Shown piece by piece: positions 17,133 through 25,726 of a DNA stretch of 64,000 nt. Position 1 is the stretch's first letter. Each line of letters begins with the position of its first letter. Under the pieces are notes generated by a model, which was given only the letters and a program-made list of their open reading frames with translations, had not been told where the DNA came from and made no database searches. Source of the DNA: an uncultured Methylococcaceae bacterium (GTDB taxonomy: Bacteria > Pseudomonadota > Gammaproteobacteria > Methylococcales > Methylococcaceae); assembly GCA_903859815.1 (NCBI GenBank), contig CAIOOA010000228.1, positions 1 through 64,000 of the forward strand, in the 5' to 3' direction. A program made the position numbers and the translations under genes.

Positions 17133-19118
17133 ATGAACCCATTTCGATTACCATCGTCATCATTACTTGCTGGACTATGCCTTTACCTAGTGCTTGGTCT
17201 ATGTGTTTATATCTATTGGCCAGGGCTTTCAGGGCCATTCTTGTTTGACGACTTTGTCAATTTGGAACCGCTGGGGTATCACTACCGAGTCAATGACCTG
17301 CGAAGTTTTTTCCAATTTGTGACCAGTGGCATTGCCGGACCAACCGGCAGGCCGATCTCTCTTCTTAGTTTTCTGCTTAACGATGTCACTTGGCCTTCGG
17401 AACCTTGGTCATTCAAATATACCAATCTATTGATTCATCTGCTGAATGGGGTTTTGGTTTACTGGGTTTCATTGAGAGTTTTACGACTGAATGGCCGACA
17501 CTTTATTCACCACCAAGCGGAATGGCTGGCTTTGGCTTCGGCTAGCCTGTGGCTATTGCATCCAATGCTAGTGTCAACCACACTTTATGTAATCCAACGA
17601 ATGACCCTGTTGGCGACCTTTTTTTCATTGCTAGGCTTGCTGCTCTACCTTCAAGGACGTGAAAAAATGCAGAGCAACTTAAGATTAGGCTATGGCCTGA
17701 TAACCCTTGCGGTTACTGTATTTACCGTGTTGGCAGTGTTGAGCAAGGAAAGTGGTGCTGTCTTGCCCTTGCTTCTGGCGGTGGTGGAATTTACTGTCTT
17801 GCGTCAGCAAAACCGAATAATCAGGCATCCTAACAACATTTGGAATCTAATATTTTTTGGGCTTCCAGCCCTTGCTATCGTCATTTACCTGTCCCGCTAT
17901 TTAATGCCACAGTATGCTAATATTTTTGCGGCACGGAATTACACGGCTTTTCAGCGCGGACTGACTGAGAGCAGGGTAATTATGCATTATCTATATGATT
18001 TGCTTATACCCAAATTATACGAAGGCTCGTTGTTCAATGATGATTTTCCGGTTTCATCTGGATTATTGTCACCGCCAACGACTGCTTTGAGCTTCGCATT
18101 GATAGTGTCTTTGCTGTCAGTCGCTGTTCTGGTTCGCCAATCTTATAACTTGGTAAGTTTGTCCATTCTGTTCTTTCTTGTCGGTCATATTTTAGAATCC
18201 ACGGTGGCACCCTTGGATTTGTATTACGAACACCGCAATTATCTCCCTTCCATTTTTCTATTTCTCCCTTTAGCCTATAGTGCAGAATTTCGCGTTAAGC
18301 AAACCGGCTTCGCAGTCCTTATTGCATTATTGATTTTTTCATTTTTTACAGCCGCCAAAGCCAAACTCTGGAGCAATGAAGCTGATTTATTACTTTTTTG
18401 GGGTAAGCAACATCCCAACTCACCAAGAGCGCAGCGAGACGCTTCCAATATTTATTTTGAACGCGGCGAGATAGGTAAGGCTTTACAGATCTTAGACGAG
18501 GCAACCACCAAACACCCCGAAAACATCAAGCTTAGGCTTCATAGAATGACGTTTGCTTGCACAATTGACAAACCTGACATGGGTTACTGGAACCACACAC
18601 TCAGCCTAATTGAGCATAGCCCCATCTATGTTGATGGTCAAATCTTGGAAAACCTGAACTTACTCGTCAGACTGACAGGAAACAACCAATGCCAATGGTT
18701 GACGTTTGAGCGCTTTAATGAAATGGCTGATAAGATACTCGCCAATAGTTCGGTAAAAAATGACAAGACCGTTGAATCCTCCATTATCCATGTCAAAGGT
18801 TTGATTGCCCTAAATCAGCATGATAAGGCTGCTGGATTAGGCTACTTTGCCCATTCATTGGAACTCAGTAAAGACCCTGAAATGGGTCTTTTACAAACTT
18901 CTTTATTGGCGAGCCGTGGATATTACTACGAGGCACTAACCCAGCTAGAGACTACTGAAAGATTGCTCGCTGAGCACAAACTTGATTACAGCAGTGTGTT
19001 GTACAAGCATGACTACCCTATGGAAATAAAACGTTTAAGACAGCAAATCGAACAAGATATTAAACAATCATCTTTGCCAGCAAAACCAAAGAGTACAGGA
19101 AAAAACATTCCAAAATAA
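17133..19118 (+). CDS. Membrane GT-C-like protein with TPR tail, possible pilin glycosyltransferase
   Basis: This is a 661-residue protein. About 10-11 transmembrane segments fill the first 420 residues, and a soluble region with TPR-like repeats (from about 425, NSPRAQRDASNIYFERGEI) follows. The first loop has GPFLFDDFVNL, a DD motif typical of GT-C and TMTC-like enzymes that use lipid-linked sugars. A GRPISLLSFLLN motif follows. It lies directly after pilA, where TfpW/TfpO-type pilin glycosyltransferases are found in other bacteria, so it may glycosylate PilA. That role is inferred from position and fold only. Confidence 0.6.
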   Translation: MNPFRLPSSSLLAGLCLYLVLGLCVYIYWPGLSGPFLFDDFVNLEPLGYHYRVNDLRSFFQFVTSGIAGPTGRPISLLSFLLNDVTWPSEPWSFKYTNLLIHLLNGVLVYWVSLRVLRLNGRHFIHHQAEWLALASASLWLLHPMLVSTTLYVIQRMTLLATFFSLLGLLLYLQGREKMQSNLRLGYGLITLAVTVFTVLAVLSKESGAVLPLLLAVVEFTVLRQQNRIIRHPNNIWNLIFFGLPALAIVIYLSRYLMPQYANIFAARNYTAFQRGLTESRVIMHYLYDLLIPKLYEGSLFNDDFPVSSGLLSPPTTALSFALIVSLLSVAVLVRQSYNLVSLSILFFLVGHILESTVAPLDLYYEHRNYLPSIFLFLPLAYSAEFRVKQTGFAVLIALLIFSFFTAAKAKLWSNEADLLLFWGKQHPNSPRAQRDASNIYFERGEIGKALQILDEATTKHPENIKLRLHRMTFACTIDKPDMGYWNHTLSLIEHSPIYVDGQILENLNLLVRLTGNNQCQWLTFERFNEMADKILANSSVKNDKTVESSIIHVKGLIALNQHDKAAGLGYFAHSLELSKDPEMGLLQTSLLASRGYYYEALTQLETTERLLAEHKLDYSSVLYKHDYPMEIKRLRQQIEQDIKQSSLPAKPKSTGKNIPK

Positions 19119-19247
19119 AATTAGGTCATATTTTTCTTCCACATTTGTAAATTCACTGAAATTATGTTAGGGGCTCACCATTTGATGTAAGATATTGGGT
19201 TCTAGCTCACCCAATGCATCACTAATCAACCACCCAGTACAAACCGA

Positions 19248-20141
19248 TTGAAGACCCAATCCCCGCTACGAAAACTGTCTATCGTCCTACCCGCCCGGAA
19301 TGAAGCGGAAAACTTAAGCATATTGCTGCCCAAATTACGCCAGACTTACGAAAAAGCTGAGATTCTGGTCATAGACGATGGTTCGACCGACAACACTCAA
19401 GAAATTTGCAAAACCAATCGGGTGAGGGCAATCCGCCATCCATTCAGCATGGGAAACGGAGCGGCAATCAAGACTGGGGCAAGAAAAGCAACTGGCGATA
19501 TCATAGTTTTCATGGATGCCGACGGACAACATGACCCCGCTGACATACCCCGGTTGTTGGCGAAAATTGACGAAGGCTATTACCTTGTTGTGGGTGCAAG
19601 GACACCATCCTCCCATGCCTCTTGGGCCCGCCGACTTGCCAACGGCTTCTACAACCGATTTGCCAGTTTGATGACTGGCTATCGAATAAAGGACTTGACC
19701 TCAGGATTCAGGGCGGTACGCGCACAACGTTTCCGCAAGTTTATTTATTTATTGCCGAATGGTTTTTCTTATCCAACCACTAGCACCATGGCTTTCTTCC
19801 GTGCCGGCTTCCCGGTCACCTATGTCCCCATACAAGCCGGCAAAAGAAAAGGCAAAAGTAAAATCAAATTAATGCGGGACGGGGCGAGGTTTTTTATGAT
19901 AATCCTAAAAATTGGCGCTTTGTTTTCGCCTATGCGCTTGTTTATTCCGCTAAGTTTTTTTCTGTTTAGTTCGGGCATGGGGCTGTATGCCTACAACTAT
20001 TATACGCAAGGCCGGTTTACCAATATGAGCCTGTTTTTGTTGATGTCAGCCCTGTTTACGCTGCTCATCGGGTTGTTGTCCGAGCAAATTTCATCTTTGC
20101 ATTATAGGGGCATTGAAGGCAGCGGGGAAGACCATTCATGA
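19248..20141 (+). CDS. Polyprenyl-phosphate glycosyltransferase (DPM1/GT2-like)
   Basis: This is a 297-residue GT2 enzyme. It has LSIVLPARNEAENL, the UDP/GDP-sugar motif VIDDGSTDNT, the metal-binding FMDADGQHDP, and a QAGKRKGKSK loop typical of dolichyl-phosphate mannose synthase relatives. Two membrane helices lie near the C-terminus (about 220-285). It should load a sugar onto undecaprenyl phosphate, which could feed the GT-C protein upstream. The start is a TTG at 19248, because no ATG or GTG lies in frame nearby. Its stop overlaps the start of the next gene (ATGA). Confidence 0.8.
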   Translation: MKTQSPLRKLSIVLPARNEAENLSILLPKLRQTYEKAEILVIDDGSTDNTQEICKTNRVRAIRHPFSMGNGAAIKTGARKATGDIIVFMDADGQHDPADIPRLLAKIDEGYYLVVGARTPSSHASWARRLANGFYNRFASLMTGYRIKDLTSGFRAVRAQRFRKFIYLLPNGFSYPTTSTMAFFRAGFPVTYVPIQAGKRKGKSKIKLMRDGARFFMIILKIGALFSPMRLFIPLSFFLFSSGMGLYAYNYYTQGRFTNMSLFLLMSALFTLLIGLLSEQISSLHYRGIEGSGEDHS

Positions 20142-21223
20142 TCCATGTCGTGATCGGAACCAAAGCCCAACTTATCAAAATGGCCCCGGTATTGAAGGCG
20201 TTACAAAATAATGGATTACCCTATCGATTTGTCTCTACCGGACAGCACAGGGAAACCATGGACGACATACTCGACAATTTCAAACTAGATGGGCCAGATT
20301 ACCGACTTTATTCCGGTAGAGACATAACCTCCATAATGGCTATGGCAGTATGGTCAATTCGCATCCTTTGGAAAACGCTAACCCGTCGCCATGAAATATT
20401 TGGCGACGACCATAATGGGATTGTACTGGTTCACGGTGATACTTTTTCAACACTATTGGGCGCTTTGATGGCTAGGTTTGCAGGGCTTAAGCTGGGGCAT
20501 GTGGAATCGGGACTGCGTTCATTCAATTTATGCCATCCTTTCCCTGAAGAAATCATTCGGTTACTGACTTTTCGTCTCGCCCATTATTTTTTTTGCCCAG
20601 GGCCATGGGCGCTCTCCAATCTAGTCACCTACCCCGGCATCAAAATCGACACAGGTGGCAATACTTTAGCCGATGCGATAAAGTACGCATTGGACGCTAA
20701 TGGGATTGAGCCAGTGGCTTTCCCTGATAGGCCATTTGGTGTTGTCACCCTCCACCGATTCGAAAACATATTTTCCCACTCAACCCTGGAAAAAGTCGTT
20801 GACATTGTTGAGCGCATCAGTCAAAACCATTATCTTTTATTTATACTGCACAAACCCACTGAAAATAAATTACGGGAGTTTGGACTTTACCAACGTTTAG
20901 CCCAACTCGAAAATGTCGAGTTGCGTCAGCGTTATGATTTCTTTCGCTTCATTCGCTTGATTGGATCGGCTGCTTTTATCGTCAGCGATGGCGGCAGCAA
21001 TCAAGAAGAATGTTATTACTTAGGAAAACCGGTCATTTTACTGAGAAAGGCCACAGAACGACGAGAAGGACTTGGGGAGAACTGTTTGTTAAGTTCTTAC
21101 AATTATGAATTATTTGACCAATTTTTGGCAAACATTAGCAGCTATAACCGCTCCCCCCAAGCCTGGCAAAATTCCCCCTCTCAAATTATCGCTGAGACAT
21201 GCCGTCAATTTGCTCAAAGCTGA
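20138..21223 (+). CDS. UDP-N-acetylglucosamine 2-epimerase-like protein
   Basis: This 361-residue protein is of the WecB/NeuC fold. It has IGTKAQLIKMAPVLKAL at the N-terminus, STGQHRE near residue 34, LVHGDTFSTLLGAL, GHVESGLRSF and the C-terminal DGGSNQEECYYLGKPVILLR. The conserved HGDT/HVESGLR and DGG..QEE residues are kept. The fit to WecB is weaker than for the gene at 33408, and the central region (IMAMAVWSIRILWKTLTRRHE) is unusual, so the substrate may differ. It is coupled to the GT2 gene before it. Confidence 0.7.
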   Translation: MIHVVIGTKAQLIKMAPVLKALQNNGLPYRFVSTGQHRETMDDILDNFKLDGPDYRLYSGRDITSIMAMAVWSIRILWKTLTRRHEIFGDDHNGIVLVHGDTFSTLLGALMARFAGLKLGHVESGLRSFNLCHPFPEEIIRLLTFRLAHYFFCPGPWALSNLVTYPGIKIDTGGNTLADAIKYALDANGIEPVAFPDRPFGVVTLHRFENIFSHSTLEKVVDIVERISQNHYLLFILHKPTENKLREFGLYQRLAQLENVELRQRYDFFRFIRLIGSAAFIVSDGGSNQEECYYLGKPVILLRKATERREGLGENCLLSSYNYELFDQFLANISSYNRSPQAWQNSPSQIIAETCRQFAQS

Positions 21224-21273
21224 AGCCGTTTTGAGCTTTTCATTCTTCGTGTTAGGCAAATAGTTTTAGCTCT

Positions 21274-21567
21274 GTGATATTCTTCACCAATGAAACTATT
21301 TTAGTTTATAAATATCCCCGTTTGAGTCGGGAGGAGATGCAGAAAATGTTGAACTTTACCTATGGCGATCTCAAACAAACACGATTCTATCAAGACGTTT
21401 TTGGCGAAGGCAAACTGGAGGAAGCTCGTGCTTTGGTTACGCGCCAATTGACTCGGCGCTTCGGGCCACTATCCGCAGACCAAGCCCTTCGTCTCCACGC
21501 CCTCAACTTGGAACAGGTCGAAATTTTGGCAGAAGCTTTGTTGGATTTCACCTGTGTTGAAGATTAG
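21274..21567 (+). pseudogene. C-terminal remnant of an Rpn/DUF2887-like nuclease gene
   Basis: The 97-residue frame reads ETILVYKYPRLSREEMQ, then LKQTRFYQDVFGEG and a DUF4351-like tail RRFGPLSADQALRLHAL. It matches the last third of the intact gene at 26453-27322. The N-terminal PD-(D/E)XK nuclease part is missing and the frame opens with a GTG in non-family sequence. It is best read as the leftover of an older Rpn-type insertion at the left border of the O-antigen locus. Confidence 0.7.
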
Positions 21568-21572
21568 GAAAA

Positions 21573-21956
21573 ATGGCTAGTCAGCCAGCAACATTAAAGC
21601 TCAAGGCCATGCAAAAACAGTTCAGCCAAATCAGCGTCCCACCGGGACACCAAGTCATCCTGCGAGGCATTGATTGGCAGCATTTTGAATCGCTGCTGGA
21701 AGAGTCTGGCGAACACCGCACAACCCGGTTTGCCTACCACGTTGGAAATTTGGAAATCATGTCGCCGCTCGCCGCACACGAAGATTACAAATCAATTATT
21801 CGAAACATCATAGAGATTCTACTTGAAGAGCTAAATTTGGAATTTAGAGCCTTAGGTTCCACTACGCTCAAGAATGACCTCGTTTCACAAGCGGTGGAAC
21901 CCGACGAATGCTTTTACATACAAATTGAAGCGAATGAGAGAATCGACAAAACGTGA
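21573..21956 (+). pseudogene. Truncated Uma2-family (DUF820) endonuclease
   Basis: The 127-residue frame matches the first two thirds of Uma2 proteins (GHQVILRGIDWQHFESLLEE, RFAYHVGNLEIMSP, HEDYKSIIRNIIEIL and EPDECFYIQ). It stops at RIDKT, just before the region with the catalytic acidic residues and Lys of the PD-(D/E)XK fold. The stop overlaps the GTG start of wzm. A full-length member would need about 60-70 more residues, so this copy was probably cut off when wzm was joined to it and should be inactive. Confidence 0.7.
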
Positions 21957-22783
21957 ACACCCAACACGAAATCATAATCACCAGTGAAAAATCGGCCCGT
22001 GTCTTCTGGGGCGAGCTTTGGGAATACCGCGACCTCTTCTATTTTTTAGCTTGGCGCGACTTCAAGGTACGCTACAAACAAACCGTCATTGGGGTGGCCT
22101 GGGCTGTCATACGCCCTCTTATCACTATGATTGTATTTACAATTCTGTTCAGCCGCATAGCCAAGCTTCCCACAGAAGGCGGCGCGCCCTACCCAATACT
22201 CGTCTTTGCGGCTATGCTGCCTTGGTATTTTTTCTCGTCCACACTCCAAGAAAGTAGCCAGTCATTAATCAACAGTGCCAGCATGATTAGCAAAGTGTAT
22301 TTCCCCCGGGTTATTATTCCAGTGAGTACAGTTTTTGTGAATGCGGTGGATTTTCTAATTTCCTTGCTTATTTTATTTTTATTAATGGCATTCTTGAAAT
22401 TTACTCCAACCTCCAAATTGATATGGCTGCCATTATTTTTTTTCCAAGCCACTTTAATTTCGATTGGCACAGGGCTATGGTTGTCCGCATTGAATGTCAG
22501 TTACCGGGATTTTCGCTATGTCGTTCCGTTTATTCTTCAACTTGGCCTATACATTTCCCCAGTGGGTTTTAGCAGCAACTTAGTCCCCGAAGAGTGGCGT
22601 CTTGCCTATGCATTGAACCCGATGGTAGGAGTCATTGATGGCTTCCGTTGGAGCTTATTGGACGATACCGTGATAATCCACTGGCCTAGTTTCAGGATTT
22701 CTTTGGCAGTCACCTTCTTGTTTTTTGTCAGCGGCTTGTGGTATTTTCAAAAGGTGGAGCAACGCTTTGCCGACGTAATTTAA
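21953..22783 (+). CDS. wzm: O-antigen ABC transporter permease
   Basis: This 276-residue ABC-2 type permease has about six membrane helices. It shows the Wzm/TagG pattern LFYFLAWRDFKVRYKQTVIG at the N-terminus and LNPMVGVIDGFRW near the C-terminus. With Wzt (27370-28659) it should export lipid-linked O-polysaccharide across the inner membrane. wzm and wzt are normally adjacent; here about 4.6 kb of toxin-antitoxin and nuclease modules and broken wzt copies separate them. The start is a GTG overlapping the preceding truncated gene. Confidence 0.92.
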   Translation: MNTQHEIIITSEKSARVFWGELWEYRDLFYFLAWRDFKVRYKQTVIGVAWAVIRPLITMIVFTILFSRIAKLPTEGGAPYPILVFAAMLPWYFFSSTLQESSQSLINSASMISKVYFPRVIIPVSTVFVNAVDFLISLLILFLLMAFLKFTPTSKLIWLPLFFFQATLISIGTGLWLSALNVSYRDFRYVVPFILQLGLYISPVGFSSNLVPEEWRLAYALNPMVGVIDGFRWSLLDDTVIIHWPSFRISLAVTFLFFVSGLWYFQKVEQRFADVI

Positions 22784-22837
22784 GGCATCTAAAATCCCCG
22801 ATTCATTCCGGTCATTACTCAATAAGTGAGATACCCC

Positions 22838-23122
22838 ATGAGACTTTCCGATCAGGAACTAACAACCATCCGCAAGGAACTCAGAGAAGCCGACTCTAAC
22901 GGGAAAATTTTTTTATTTGGCTCACGCACCGACGACACAAGAAAAGGGGGTGACATCGATATATTTTTTGAAACCTCAGTACCCATGGATTTGAAGTCAC
23001 AATTATTGCTGCAATATAAAATCAGCCATCTATGCGAGACTAAAGTAGATATGATTATCAAAGCATGGCAACAACCTGAGAAATCAATTTATGCCATTGC
23101 GAGACAGGGTCTACGACTTTGA
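22838..23122 (+). CDS. MNT-domain nucleotidyltransferase (solo)
   Basis: This is a 94-residue minimal nucleotidyltransferase. It has FLFGSRTDDTRKGGDIDIFF, containing the GSR and the D-x-D metal-binding pair, followed by VDMIIKAW. In MNT-HEPN systems such proteins act as antitoxins that AMPylate the HEPN toxin. No HEPN partner gene is next to it: the next gene is the PglD-like acetyltransferase. It may be an orphan left over from a module, or it may act on a HEPN encoded elsewhere. The start at the ATG 22838 is preferred to the GTG at 22826. Confidence 0.75.
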   Translation: MRLSDQELTTIRKELREADSNGKIFLFGSRTDDTRKGGDIDIFFETSVPMDLKSQLLLQYKISHLCETKVDMIIKAWQQPEKSIYAIARQGLRL

Positions 23123-23195
23123 AAATGGAAATTAGTATATTATCGTCTTCCCTTTTGGCTTGCTCCAAAAGGTTTCCTTCAAGAAAGTTGAATTT

Positions 23196-23870
23196 ATGAG
23201 TAAAAAATTAGTCATCATTGGTGATAGCGCTTTTGCGGAAATTGCCTATGAATATTTCACCTATGATTCAGAATACACTGTGGTGGGTTTTAGCGTAGAA
23301 TCGGCTTATCTCAAGAAAGAGTCTTTGTTCAATCTTCCAGTCGTTGCTTTTGAAACAATAGAACACCATTTCCCCCCCTCCGAAGTGGATTTCTACGCGG
23401 CACTGGTTTACACCCAACTGAATGGCTTACGCACCCGTCTTTATCTTGCTGCTAAAGCTAAGGGCTATCGCCCCGCCAGCTATATCAGCAGTCGCGCTTT
23501 TGTTTGGAAAAATGTCATGCTGGGGGAACATTGCTTTATTTTTGAAGACAATACAGTCCAACCCTTCGTTGCTATTGGAAACAATGTCGTGCTTTGGAGT
23601 GGAAATCATATCGGACACCACAGTATCATCGCTGACAATTGCTTTATCTCATCCCATGTGGTCATTTCCGGCTTCTGTAATATTGGACACAACACGTTCT
23701 TGGGCGTAAACTCTACCGTGTCCAACAACGTGAGAATCGGTGAAGATAACTGGATTGGTTTAGGGGTTACCATTGTTCATGATACTGAACCAAATACCTT
23801 ATATAAAGGGGTTCAACCGGAACCGGCAAAAGTGTCCGCACGTCGTTTTTTCAAACTTCTTGATGAATGA
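23196..23870 (+). CDS. PglD/NeuD-like sugar O- or N-acyltransferase
   Basis: This 224-residue protein has an N-terminal Rossmann-like part (KLVIIGDSAFAEIAYEYF). A left-handed beta-helix of hexapeptide repeats follows from about residue 95 to 215 (IGNNVVLWSGNHIGHHSII, ISGFCNIGHNTFLGVNST), and the catalytic-type His in GHHS is visible. Relatives acetylate UDP-amino sugars or surface sugars. It could decorate a sugar of this O-antigen. It is the last gene before the block of wzt duplications; its stop lies inside the GATGAATGATTGGCTCA motif that also precedes the intact Rpn gene. Confidence 0.75.
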   Translation: MSKKLVIIGDSAFAEIAYEYFTYDSEYTVVGFSVESAYLKKESLFNLPVVAFETIEHHFPPSEVDFYAALVYTQLNGLRTRLYLAAKAKGYRPASYISSRAFVWKNVMLGEHCFIFEDNTVQPFVAIGNNVVLWSGNHIGHHSIIADNCFISSHVVISGFCNIGHNTFLGVNSTVSNNVRIGEDNWIGLGVTIVHDTEPNTLYKGVQPEPAKVSARRFFKLLDE

Positions 23871-24201
23871 TTGGCTCAATGCCCCTCACACCAAGCAACC
23901 ATGAAAACCGACAGCCTGTTTTATCGCTTGTTTCAGCGCATACCCGGCTTGCCTCTGGAGTTGGCGGGATTAAATTATTCGGCTGAAGGCTATGTCTTCC
24001 GCTCCGAAGAGATTAAGCAGACCGCCCTTCGTTTGGATGGCGTTCAGATTCCTCCAAAGAAGAGCAATGAGCGCCCCTATGTATTCATCGAAGCGCAGAT
24101 ACAACCCGACGAAGGGTTTTATTCGCGGTTCTTCAGCGAGATATTTCTGTATCGAAACGATTTTAGTATACAAGCTGCCTAGACTGACCAGAGAGGAGAT
24201 T
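23871..24201 (+). pseudogene. Rpn/DUF2887-like nuclease gene with large internal deletion
   Basis: The frame opening at the ATG 23901 (MKTDSLFYRLFQRIPGLP) matches the intact copy at 26453 through FYSRFFSEIFLY. It then jumps over about 280 bases to the part coding for ETILVYKLPRLTREEIK, in a different frame. It therefore stops early at 24182. The 3' end is fused at AAGGCATTC to a wzt fragment. The PD-(D/E)XK core is partly lost, so the protein should be non-functional. Confidence 0.8.
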
Positions 24202-24460
24202 AAGGCATTCTGCAATCGGCTATTGCATCCTTTCTCGGCTAGGCTCAAAATGAACACCAAGGAGGAATTTTGGGCGTTGAAGGACATCGACTTTGAAATC
24301 CAGCAAGGCGACCGAGTTGGGATCATAGGCCGCAATGGTGCTGGTAAATCAACGCTGCTGAAAATCTTAAGCCGTATCATCAAATCCACCACTGGCAAAG
24401 TCCACTAAAAGGCTAGGTGGCGAGTTTGCTGGAAGTGGTCACTGGTTTTCATTCGAAAAT
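24202..24460 (+). pseudogene. wzt 5' fragment, copy 1
   Basis: This stretch matches intact wzt from about 27484 to 27745 at high identity, including the Walker A coding segment, but lacks the wzt start. A two-base deletion creates a stop right after KVH (GTCCACTAAA, where intact wzt has GTCCACATTAAA). The match fades near 24450-24460, just before the YefM/YoeB module. The same two-base deletion is present in copy 2, so the two copies share a damaged ancestor. Confidence 0.85.
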
Positions 24461-24502
24461 GGTCTGATATATTACTTATCCGATATTAAAAGGTATGTGA
24501 CA

Positions 24503-24784
24503 ATGCAATTTTACACATCGAAACAGGCTTCCGCTGACTTAGATCGAGTAATTGCCCGTGCGGTATATGACCAAGAAGAAGCCGCGATTGTATCGGATAT
24601 AGGAACTGTTTTCCTAGTTCCGCAAGAGGAATTTGACTCTATGCGTGAGTCACTGCGGTTAATGAGTGATCGGCGTTCTTTCAATGCCCTGTTAGAAGGG
24701 CATAGCCAGCGTGATGCGGGAGGGGTATCCGATTATCCAACCGTAGAACAGATATTTTATGATTTACAAGATACGCATTCTTGA
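24503..24784 (+). CDS. YefM/Phd-type antitoxin
   Basis: This is a 93-residue antitoxin (MQFYTSKQASADLDRVIARAV, then AAIVSDIGTVFLVPQEEFDSM) with the Phd/YefM fold pattern. The acidic C-terminal tail would bind and block the toxin. The ATG at 24503 has AAAGG nine bases upstream; a GTG at 24497 is also possible. It overlaps the toxin gene by 26 bases, as is common for coupled pairs. Such antitoxins usually repress their own operon. Confidence 0.75.
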   Translation: MQFYTSKQASADLDRVIARAVYDQEEAAIVSDIGTVFLVPQEEFDSMRESLRLMSDRRSFNALLEGHSQRDAGGVSDYPTVEQIFYDLQDTHS

Positions 24785-25028
24785 AAATGCTCAGGAGGAT
24801 TTGGATTGGTTACGCAAAAATGACAAGACCAGTTATTTAAAATGCTTCGATCTTGTTAGGGAAATCATGAATAATCCCCGGAGCGGAACGGGAAAACCGG
24901 AGCGGTTGCGTTACTTTGAGAAAGAAGTTTATTCCAGAAGAGTGAACCATAAAGATCGGCTAATTTACACGATATATGAATCATTACAAGAAATTGATAT
25001 TTCCTCTTTTAGAGGACATTACGACTAA
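24759..25028 (+). CDS. YoeB/Txe-family mRNA interferase toxin
   Basis: This 89-residue RelE-superfamily toxin has the YoeB pattern NPRSGTGKPERLRYFEKEVYSRRVNHKDRLIYTI, with a C-terminal FRGHYD. YoeB toxins cleave mRNA at the ribosome. The conserved GKPE, SRR, HKDRLIY and HY residues are present, so it is probably active and needs its YefM partner. Its stop is three bases before the ATG of the second wzt fragment. Confidence 0.8.
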   Translation: MIYKIRILENAQEDLDWLRKNDKTSYLKCFDLVREIMNNPRSGTGKPERLRYFEKEVYSRRVNHKDRLIYTIYESLQEIDISSFRGHYD

Positions 25029-25031
25029 ACA

Positions 25032-25428
25032 ATGACCACCGTCATCCGCGTTGAAAACCTAGGCAAGAAATACCTGATCCGGCACGAACAGCAGGGGCAT
25101 CGATTTCGTTTTGACAGCTTAAGCGAGTCGCTTGCCAACGGCGGTAAGGCATTCTGCAATCGGCTATTGCATCCTTTCTCGGCTAGGCCCAAAATGAACG
25201 CCAAAAGGGGTTTTGGGCGTTGAAGGACATCGACTTTGAAATCCAGCAAGGCGACCGAGTTGGGATCATAGGCCGCAATGGTGCTGGTAAATCAACGCTA
25301 CTGAAAATATTAAGCCGTATCACCAAACCTACCACTGGCAAAGTCCACTAAATGGCCAGGTGGCGAGCTTGTTGGAAGTTGGCACAGGATTTCACCCCGA
25401 ATTGACCGGGCTGGAGAATTTTTTCTGA
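25032..25428 (+). pseudogene. wzt 5' fragment, copy 2
   Basis: This copy starts at the wzt ATG and matches intact wzt (27370 to about 27765), including the N-terminus MTTVIRVENLGKKYLIRHEQ. One base is lost in the segment ATGAACGCCAAAAGGGG, shifting the frame after residue 55. The two-base deletion seen in copy 1 is also present. It ends at GGAGAATTTTTTCTGA, just before the MNT-HEPN module. No functional ATPase can be made. Confidence 0.88.
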
Positions 25429-25438
25429 GATCATTAAG

Positions 25439-25726
25439 ATGCGTTTAACCGAACAGCAAAGAAACATTATTCGCGAGGCGGGACTTTACCACTTTGGTGT
25501 AGTGCCGTATCTTTTTGGTTCGCGTTTGAACGACGCAGAGCGAGGCGGCGATATTGACCTTTTCATTCCGGGGGCTTGGTCTGCTAAAGAAGCTGTTCCT
25601 AGACGTTTGCTCTTTTGCTTGGAACTGCGTCGTCGCTTGGGAGACCAAAAAATTGATGTAGTGGTTGAACATAAAACGCCTTCCTCTATCCATGTTTGGG
25701 CAAGGCAGAACGGAGTGCCTGTGTGA
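25439..25726 (+). CDS. MNT-domain antitoxin of an MNT-HEPN pair
   Basis: This 95-residue protein has YLFGSRLNDAERGGDIDLFI, the GSR...GGDIDL nucleotidyltransferase core, and a later DQKIDVVVEH with a third acidic residue. In studied systems (MntA/HepT) this enzyme transfers AMP groups onto a Tyr of the HEPN toxin and so neutralises it. Its stop overlaps the GTG start of the HEPN gene, a translational coupling typical of these pairs. Confidence 0.85.
   Translation: MRLTEQQRNIIREAGLYHFGVVPYLFGSRLNDAERGGDIDLFIPGAWSAKEAVPRRLLFCLELRRRLGDQKIDVVVEHKTPSSIHVWARQNGVPV

Noticed and set aside
16783-17136. Open frame of 117 codons after pilA
   Set aside because: It begins in the pilA terminator and runs through the family A palindromic repeat; its product has no recognisable feature.
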